Assembly (NCBI GenBank): GCA_030704615.1
Contig: CM060733.1
Location: forward strand, 43,710,001 to 43,774,000
Source of the DNA: Takakia lepidozioides
Taxonomy: Eukaryota > Streptophyta > Takakiopsida > Takakiales > Takakiaceae
Direction of reading: 5' to 3'
Length of the DNA stretch: 64,000 nucleotides
The notes beneath the pieces are model-generated. The model worked only from the letters and a program-made list of their open reading frames with translations. It was not told the origin of the DNA and ran no database searches. This document shows positions 57,113 to 64,000 of the stretch, piece by piece (position 1 is the stretch's first letter; every line of letters starts with the position of its first letter). A program made the position numbers and the translations under genes.

Positions 57113-57690
57113 GCTGCACCTCCAGGATTGCCATAACGTTAGTCCTCACAATGACTTGTCTCAAAATTCTCATGCAAGAGAATCTAATCAATATGATCAT
57201 GGGGTTCCTCGACCTCCACGTGATGAAGTAACTTCATGAATAAGCAATAAAGCAAAAAGCAAGAAAGAACTAGCACAAGGACAAATATCATTACTTCATC
57301 CATAAGTACTTTGAGAGGCCCTGACTTTTACCTACCTCCTGGCAGACGCACCAAAATATGACGAGCCCCGGTTGCGCGCGGCCAGGGTGACGACATACTA
57401 GCCTAAGGGGTCGTGACAAGTTGCGGTGTAGGTTGGGCTCAACGAACCGCCTACCCGGCTGCGGTAAGTGCAAGGGTCCTTGGCAGCTATGGACGGATCT
57501 AGATAGTCTAACTTCCTACCGGCAAAGCAAATCTTAACAACTCTACTTCACAAGGCGATTTGCGTTTCCTAGTCCTACGTTTTGTTTATGGGTTTTCTAT
57601 GTCTTTAATCGTAATTGCCTTCCAAGTCTTTGTTTATTACTACTTCCTACATGTCTGGACTCACCGCATTCACTGCTAAAGGAGGGTCGG
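57113..57690. other. Possible LTR-like stretch
   Basis: 57,340-57,480 is GC rich with CCCGGTTGCGCGCGGCCAGG and a CGCCTACCCGGCTGCGGTAA stretch. No second copy is visible in the window, so an LTR cannot be confirmed. The rest has no gene. Confidence 0.25.
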
Positions 57691-57693
57691 AGC

Positions 57694-59007
57694 TCACCGT
57701 CCGCCAAGCACACAAGGCCTCCCGAATACTGGCTCGTTCATCCTGGTATATGACAGAAAACCCAAAAACTCAGCATCGGACTCACTAGCAGCAGACTCAC
57801 GAGCAGACTCACCAGCATCGTGGCACAGAACAAAGGAACCAGCCGACTCCAGGGACTGACGAGCAAGTCCACAAGCAGGGGACTGACCAGCAAGTCCACA
57901 AGCAGACTGATGCAGCAGACCAAGCAGGTAGACTGAACCAGCAGACTCTATGACAACAGACACCAACTGTGGGGACAGACTGGGCATTACCTCGTCGTCG
58001 TCATCGACACATACGTCCTCCTCATCTTCAAGGGAGCTCAACCAATTTTCCTCCGCCGCTCGGATGGTTCTGCTGAGCTGTTCGGACTGGGCGAAACTGT
58101 AGAAAAAACGGAAGAAGTCTGGATCGTCCACTGGTGGGCACACCGATGGGAGAAGCCCAAATGGTATGAGGCGCAATGTGCCAGGACAGACTCCATTGGT
58201 AGTCTCTTTCGACTGGACTTCGTCCACGTGAACCCTCGACTAGTCAGGCAAGACAATGTCGACGGGAGATGAGACACCTCCCAGACCTGCAAATTCATCA
58301 TTCTGAATGATGTCTGCAGACGGCTCAGCAGACTGGCTCTCACTCGAAGTACTGATGGTCTATGTCTGCTGCGTAGACCGTCTCCCTGGCACAGCCCATG
58401 ACACTTCCCGACTGCCTTGGGGACGAGTCTGTTGTTGAGATTTCGCCCTCGCCTCCCGAGCAGACCTTGCAGCCTTTTCTCTTTCCTTCTTCTAGGCCCC
58501 ATCACTAAGTTTCCTTTTGCTGGGAGCCACAGGCGATGGCGATGTCAGGTCATGCACATCTTGCATTGAAACATCCGAACCCACCCCATACCGTGCGCGC
58601 ACCTCCGCCAAAGTGCGGGCCTTTGGGTTTGCGCCACGGAGTCTGGCGGGTGGCCGCATTCACCACCCTCATTGAACTTTGAAGTGGCCACAACTTGAAG
58701 CCAGGTGGGATATAGCGCTTGTTTTTGCAACCGTGTCAACACAATGGCGGTTTAGCTGCACTTTGTCCTTGATAATTTCACTACAGAAGGGACAGTGGAG
58801 CTTATCCTTCTACCAATTGGAGTCTGCAGGCTTGATTGCGCAGAGGTCTAAGAATGCTTCGACTATTTTTGCATCATACTCCTCAGGTGAGTACCAGTAC
58901 CTTCGCTCCTTTAGCCTGGACTTGTGCATGAAATGCAACCAGTCTGCTCCACCCTTTGCACAAGCATCCTCCATGGCTGCAGAATCAGACAAGAGATGCA
59001 GCGGCAA
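57694..59007 (-). CDS. Zinc-finger (C2H2/BED-like) ORF of a mobile element, broken
   Basis: Minus-strand reading starts MEDACAKGGADWLHFMHKS (58,971), with YWYSPEEYDAKIVEAFLDLC. After a TAG at about 58,809, LHCPFCSEIIKDKVQLNRHC (C-x2-C ... H-x-C/H) follows. Then in shifted frames come GANPKARTLAEVRARYG, SPVAPSKRKLSDGA, FGLLPSVCPPVDDPDFFRFF and an acidic DEEDVCVDDDDEV. The C-terminal part (57,960-57,770) is repetitive because it is itself made of CAGACT motifs. A BED or C2H2 finger near the N-terminus is common in hAT and related transposases, but no RNase H core is seen. Confidence 0.45.
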
Positions 59008-61250
59008 TGAGCGACAGACAGACTAAGAATAAGAAAGCAGAGAAGAGAGGAAAAGAGAATGGAAAGAAACCACAAAAGCACAAAGCACAAAGAGAAAAGC
59101 TCACCGGGCAACAGACGACGGTTGTTGCGACGATTCGGTGCTCACGCGACTGTCCGCGCCTCGAAAACCTAACACGCACAAAAGACCAATGGGAGGTGGA
59201 CGGGCCCTAAACGAAATAGTGCGAAAGAAGTCCAGCAGGAAGTGGACCCTGCATGTGCAGAGTGACGTGGCGAGATTTCACTGGCGCCCCTTTTTGGCCG
59301 CCATCGCATTAAATAGTTGCAGACCCCTCACACGTGCTGGCGGTATGCCACTGCACGGACAGTCCAGCAAATGGGATGAGTGGGACTATCGTCAGTCTGT
59401 CGTCGTCGCATTCATCAAGTCCAGCAGACTTACTCCTGATGACAAAGACGGCCGAGCAGACCCAGTACCCTCCACAACAAACTCATATGCCACCGCAAGG
59501 ACAGACTGACGACTGAGGTTAAGCGGACTGACGAAGAGACTAAGGCGAGTGTGGAGTCTGGTGCGGAGTCTGATGATGTGCCGGGACGTGACTGGGCCTC
59601 TTTACCGCCGTCGCTGCATTTATTGCGTCCAGCAGACTTAAACCTAATGACATAACGGCCGAACAGACCCACTGCAAACAAACTTGCGCAACAACAGACT
59701 TGTATGTCACTGCACGGACATTCCAGCAGACGGAAGGTTCAACAGACTGACGAAGAGACTAGCACAGAGTAATTTGTGCGACAACAGACTGATTTCTAAC
59801 AGAGTAATATCCCAAAAGACAAAGTATCCCCTAGGCGGCCGGGTGATACGGGAGTAAACCGTAAACCGCGTCCAACAGACTTACACGTGATAATAATCAC
59901 GGCTCAACAGACCCAGCGCAAACAGACTTGCGCCACAATAGACTGACTTTGTGACAGTCCAGCTGACTGATATCGGAAGAGATGGACAGACCAGCAGTCC
60001 GACGGCTCAGCAGACTCACGGCAATGTGGATAATTAAAAGGTAGTAGTTAAACAGACTCATATCCGAAGAGACGGACTTCCAGCTGACCAACGGTTCAAC
60101 AGACTCACGAGAGAAGAGACTTCGGGGATAAGACGAGAGAAGACACTTCGGAATTCGGCAGGCAGTGACGGCCCAGTAATCCAGTGAAGAACAGACTCAC
60201 GCCACACCAGACTTGTATCCTTACAGACCAACAGTCCAGCAGACCAGACTGATATCCCATCAGAACCACGCTTGGCATCGCCGTCATGCCGTGGTTGCAT
60301 TTCATCCGTCCAGCAGACTTGCATATGCCCATACTCATGGCACAACACACTGCTTAGAGAAAGTACTGACAAAGACGCAGTCGAAGAGCCTGTTGATCCA
60401 CGCACATTTGCAGTCGTAAGGACCTCGAACTTCCACAAGCAACGTGAATCCACATCTCTCAGGCTACGTCTCCTTTCCCAGTTTTCAAGGAGACGGTAGT
60501 GGTTGAGATGTGATGTTTCAGGAGGTGCATCTAGATGTTTGAGGACCTTCGGACTGGATCCTGTTCCGTTCACACTCTCCGCAGTTCCCAGACATGTGGT
60601 GGCAGAGACGTCCTCCCCTGAATAGTTTCATCGGTGGACATAAATTCTGCAATGTATACACGTCCCCACGTGCATATGCTTCCGCGATTTCCGCTATCGT
60701 GTTACCAATGGTTTCTTGCTCCATACGAAGGAGCTCGGACTTGGAGACACACTACAAACCGTAAATGCATGCAATTTTTCCACATATCGTCCTAAAAAAT
60801 AAGCACGTCAGCACAAAACGAAGGCGAAAATAGTGGAAGCATATGCACGATGGTGGCTGTAGAGCCCCGCCAGCCCTCTCATGTTCAGGCACACCCTTCA
60901 TCGTCATTAAAATCGCCATAAACAAGAAGAACAACCGCATGCGTGCAAAGTCACCTCCGCAACATTGGACAACAAAGAGCCGCAAGAACGAGACAACAAG
61001 AACGAGTGGGCGAGTTCGTGGCAGGGTGTTACGATCTTCCATGCCCTAAACATGGATGGCGCGGATGGGTTTCTCATAATGGACGATCTAGATCCTTCGG
61101 CCGGCGCGGACTGGCAGACTGGGGGGCAGCAGACGGGCATAGCGGACTGTTGGGTGGACTTGTGGGGACTGGCACAGTGGACTGGCATGCACAGCAGACT
61201 GGCCAGCAGACTTGCGGTTTGGCGGACTGAGGGGAACTGGACTCACGGGC
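57760..61250. repeat. Dense CAGACT / CCAGCAGACT motif region
   Basis: Several dozen CAGACT or GGACT/AGTCC variants, most in the same orientation (AGCAGACTCA, AACAGACTGA, CCAGCAGACTTA), through 3.5 kb. A longer repeated context GCATTTATT-n-GTCCAGCAGACTTA recurs near 59,407, 59,617 and 60,290. Density is highest at 57,770-57,960, 59,440-60,320 and 61,105-61,255. It overlaps the zinc-finger ORF and extends about 2.2 kb upstream of its start. Confidence 0.85.
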
Positions 61251-61254
61251 AGCG

Positions 61255-61405
61255 GACTGGGGGCGCGCCGGAGCGCGGGCGGGGCTGGTGGGGCCGCGGC
61301 AGCAGGTGGGCGACCGCGCGCAGCGGCGGGCGGGGGGGTCCGGGTGGGGGGAGCCGGGCGTCCGTGCGCAGGGCCCACCGGTCAGCTCGCGCGTGCGCCA
61401 TAACG
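61255..61405. other. Very GC-rich island
   Basis: About 150 bp of near-pure G/C (GGCGCGCCGGAGCGCGGGCG onwards) just beyond the CAGACT block. It is followed abruptly by AT-rich sequence at TCCCAATTATTGTAAAATGA. Probably an end or promoter of the CAGACT element. Confidence 0.6.
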
Positions 61406-61737
61406 TCCCAATTATTGTAAAATGAGAGGCCTAACCACACGTGTTCCAAATTCAAATTTGGCAAAAGAGTTTTGAATATTTCTGTCCACAGGTCTTGAGT
61501 TGGTGACCTTAAGCAGTCAGGTTGTCTTAGATTTCAAAATGTGGGCCGCTCAAGATTTCAACGGGTGCACTGCACTGCGTGTGAATTTGGGTTGGTGTTG
61601 CAAACTGCACATATCTCTGTAGATCAGGTGGACATGCCGCAGGTTGCTGGTGGTGAGTTTGATGGCTCTGGAATTTTAGGAAAAGATCGTTACTATAGCT
61701 GCAATTAACTTACATTCCGACGGTGCTAATTCACTGA

Positions 61738-62400
61738 ACTTTATATTTCTCGCTTTAGGTTCACAAGGGCAACAGTGCTATATGTGCTCTTCGTATGAAC
61801 TATGAACGTTGTTGCAATTAAGTAAACTATCACTCATCTTTGCTTCTACTCAGCACTTGTGTCTAATTTGTACGTCTTTGCTAATGGATATGGCCTCTGC
61901 TAGCTCTGCAATGGTAGTAAAGTGATGTATGCTCATGATTTAAGTTGAACTCCATCATATTCTGGATCTAGTATTAACTCAAACGGGCTAAGTTAATAGA
62001 AACAAGAGGCTCCGCCACAAGAGGCTCTGTCCTTGCTCTTTCCTTCTTTGTTTTTGGGGTTGTTGTTTTATACTTTTCCCACCGCTTCATGAATCATGCC
62101 CATCAACGCTCCATAGACTAGGCTTAATGGATAAGCCTAGTTCTCCGCCTAGGCAAGATGTCTCCACAATGCCTCTTTCCCTTGCGGGACAGAGCCAACA
62201 AGATGTTTTATAAATGTATTTCCACTCAAGCAGTTCTTCACCAAACTTTATTTCTAGATTTAGATTCGCAGGAGTGAGCGGAGTGTTATATGATCTCTTT
62301 GTATGAATATTGTTGCCCATTCAATAAACTATCACCCCTCTTTGCTTCTACTGTCGAAGACTCAGCACTGGTGTCTAATTTGTACTTCTCTGCTATGATA
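61738..62400. repeat. Diverged direct repeat of about 155 bp
   Basis: AACTTTATATTTCT ... AAACTATCACTCATCTTTGC (61,738-61,893) recurs as AACTTTATTTCTAG ... AAACTATCACCCCTCTTTGC (62,243-62,400), both ending TGTCTAATTTGTAC and ATATGG. The spacing is about 500 bp. No coding potential. Confidence 0.7.
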
Positions 62401-62499
62401 TGGATATGGATTATCAACAGGTTACGGAACCACCGCAAGCCCAACTGCCAACCATTTCCAGGTTTGGAAGAGAAAACTTGCACCTTGTGAAGCTCAAAA

Positions 62500-63670
62500 T
62501 GGAAGTGTTTTTAGAGAAGGAGGTTTGGATGTAGGGTCGGGTCAGATGACCTAACTGCTACAGCTGATAGCTGTGCAATGGACTCGCAAGTCCCAACAGG
62601 CATGAGCAAGTGAGGGAGGATATTTTTCTTTTATTCTATGTTTCACACTCCCCTTGGGAAATCTTCCATCTCCAGCACAATGTCCCATGTGGATTCTTGA
62701 GACAATTGTTCTGGTTACACAGATTTTTCTGTTAGTGTTTTATTAAATAAACTTGTCACTGCACACAGTCCACAGCTAATGTATTGTGGGGACAGGTGGC
62801 CCCTTGTACCTCTCCACCTGGCTTTCTACAAAGTCTCTCCAGTAGACACAAAAGGTCCTTTTTCTGGTATACTCAAAGTGTTCTGTCATATCTTCTCGCA
62901 AGAAGAGAGTTTTAAAGTATCTTCTAGGGATGGGATAGTCTTTTGGGTGAAACTAGTGATGAATTGAGAATCTCGAGTGTTAGAGAGAATTCCAAGATGC
63001 TGAACAATGCACAGCTGCCCCAATAATCAAGCTCATTCCGAATCGTATTCACTTCCATCTCAAGCTTTGGAGAAGCTCAGAAGAACCAGTCACCACAACC
63101 ATAATATTACAATTCAGCTCTGAGTGATTCTCTAAGGTGGGAGGCCTTGAGAGGGAGGGGTTGAGAAGAGGGAGAAAACCACAGCAAGGGAGGGGAGCAG
63201 AAGACAGGGAGTTTTTCATCACTCTTAAGTGTCAGTCTCTTGATATGCGATTTTTCTCCCCTGCAGAAGACAATATGACAGAAAGCAAACTGACTCGTGT
63301 ATGTAACTCCTGGGCAGCGATCGAACAATAAAGCTATGGAGTCTGGAAGGAGAGTTTGACATTGGGGCAGGACCTGCAAAGTTATCATCACAGGCAGTGG
63401 TAGCCACCACACACCAGATTTAGCACAACATTCTGGTTTCCTTCCAACAGAGTCACTCCAAAATTCCCCCTTCACTCATTACCTGCTCCAGTCAAGTGCA
63501 ATTATGGGCTGACTTCCCCACCTATGCTGGGTAGACGCCATTATCATTTCCTGTGGATGTACCTCAATAGTACATCATGATCAATATCCTCAGGAACTGG
63601 TGGATGAACTGCGTAGCTACACAGATCTATGAATGAAGTAACAGGCCTGCACCTTGCAGAAAAACATCCT
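62500..63670. other. No gene seen
   Basis: Short ORFs on both strands without domains. This is the 3' flank of the partial PPR gene on the minus strand. Confidence 0.4.
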
Positions 63671-63671
63671 T

Positions 63672-64000
63672 TCACCAGTAATCCTCACAAGAACAAACCC
63701 CATCTTCAAAGTGGTGAAAGCGGGTTGCGTCTCGTACAACGATTGCTCGGCCAACGATCTTTGAGATGAACTTGGTGGAGGTGTGGCAGTCCCCACACAT
63801 CCGAAGATTCTTGATGAGACGGAGAGGTGTCCTAGGGGCCGTGCTGATCAGCCCAAAACCAATGGCCAGCTTCTCACTGTGGTGGCAAAGAGAAAATTCC
63901 CTTTGCTCCTCCCCCACATCAGGCAATACAAAGTGTCTGTCGGGCACATACCCTGCCTCCTTCATCTGCCCAGACAATCTTCTCAGCTCAGCATGGATTT
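63672..64000 (-). CDS. PPR-DYW protein, C-terminal end (runs off the window)
   Basis: Minus-strand reading from the right edge: [73 protein letters not shown], stop at 63,674-63,672. HSE and CGDCH of the DYW deaminase fold are intact and the end is canonical DYW. Closely similar to the gene at 51,941 but a distinct locus in the opposite orientation. Confidence 0.93.
   Translation of the reverse strand, partial: IHAELRRLSGQMKEAGYVPDRHFVLPDVGEEQREFSLCHHSEKLAIGFGLISTAPRTPLRLIKNLRMCGDCHTSTKFISKIVGRAIVVRDATRFHHFEDGVCSCEDYW

Overview
The window looks like nuclear DNA of a TE-rich land plant, most likely a fern, lycophyte or bryophyte. The evidence is a 14-exon plant-type MIRO GTPase gene, PLS-class PPR proteins with DYW-type C-termini (abundant in non-seed plants), GT-AG introns, and fragments of Ty3/gypsy, LINE, SINE and hAT elements. 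The species is an inference. No rRNA or tRNA gene was seen.

Layout. 0-11.6 kb: two diverged copies (about 1.2-4.9 kb and 6.8-10.9 kb) of an intron-containing gene that I do not recognise. It carries a ParB/sulfiredoxin-like core with the motif WDGNHRLLAW, and splice sites are shared between the copies. Each copy is preceded by an array of near-perfect palindromes, and the two arrays are unrelated in sequence. A third related-looking unit at 38.9-40.8 kb encodes a SWIM-zinc-finger, transposase-like protein. All three units end in a CTCA-rich repeat block followed by an ATAGCA..CCCCC-like end. I think these are members of one poorly described DNA-transposon group.

11.6-16.9 kb: nested retroelement debris (gypsy gag, a 717-bp LTR with an initiator-tRNA primer site, a second gag, a tRNA-derived SINE) and a PHD finger in a TE-like context. 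17.0-27.4 kb (minus strand): MIRO/RHOT GTPase. Exons 1-8 are open, but exons 9-14 hold eight single-base homopolymer indels. A tandem repeat lies in its upstream region. 28.9-33.4 kb: gypsy integrase scrap, LINE reverse transcriptase, and an 822-bp MITE-like inverted-repeat element.

33.4-50.1 kb: two hAT elements in opposite orientation. The second (43,867-50,112) has terminal inverted repeats, a near-perfect 8-bp target duplication and an internal PPR gene fragment. Between them are a minisatellite, a retroelement fragment, the SWIM unit, a gypsy pol fragment and a tandem dimer of a 371-bp poly(A)-tailed repeat. 51.9-54.6 kb: a PPR-DYW gene built around five exact 303-bp-period units. 55.5-61.4 kb: minus-strand unknown ORFs, then a zinc-finger ORF embedded in about 3.5 kb of dense CAGACT motifs. 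63.7-64.0 kb: the 3' end of a second PPR-DYW gene on the minus strand.

The probable host genes are MIRO (mitochondrial trafficking and calcium) and the two PPR-DYW genes (organelle RNA editing). Nearly everything else is mobile or repetitive. Many ORFs are broken by single-base changes in short homopolymers, so either assembly error or decay has to be considered throughout.
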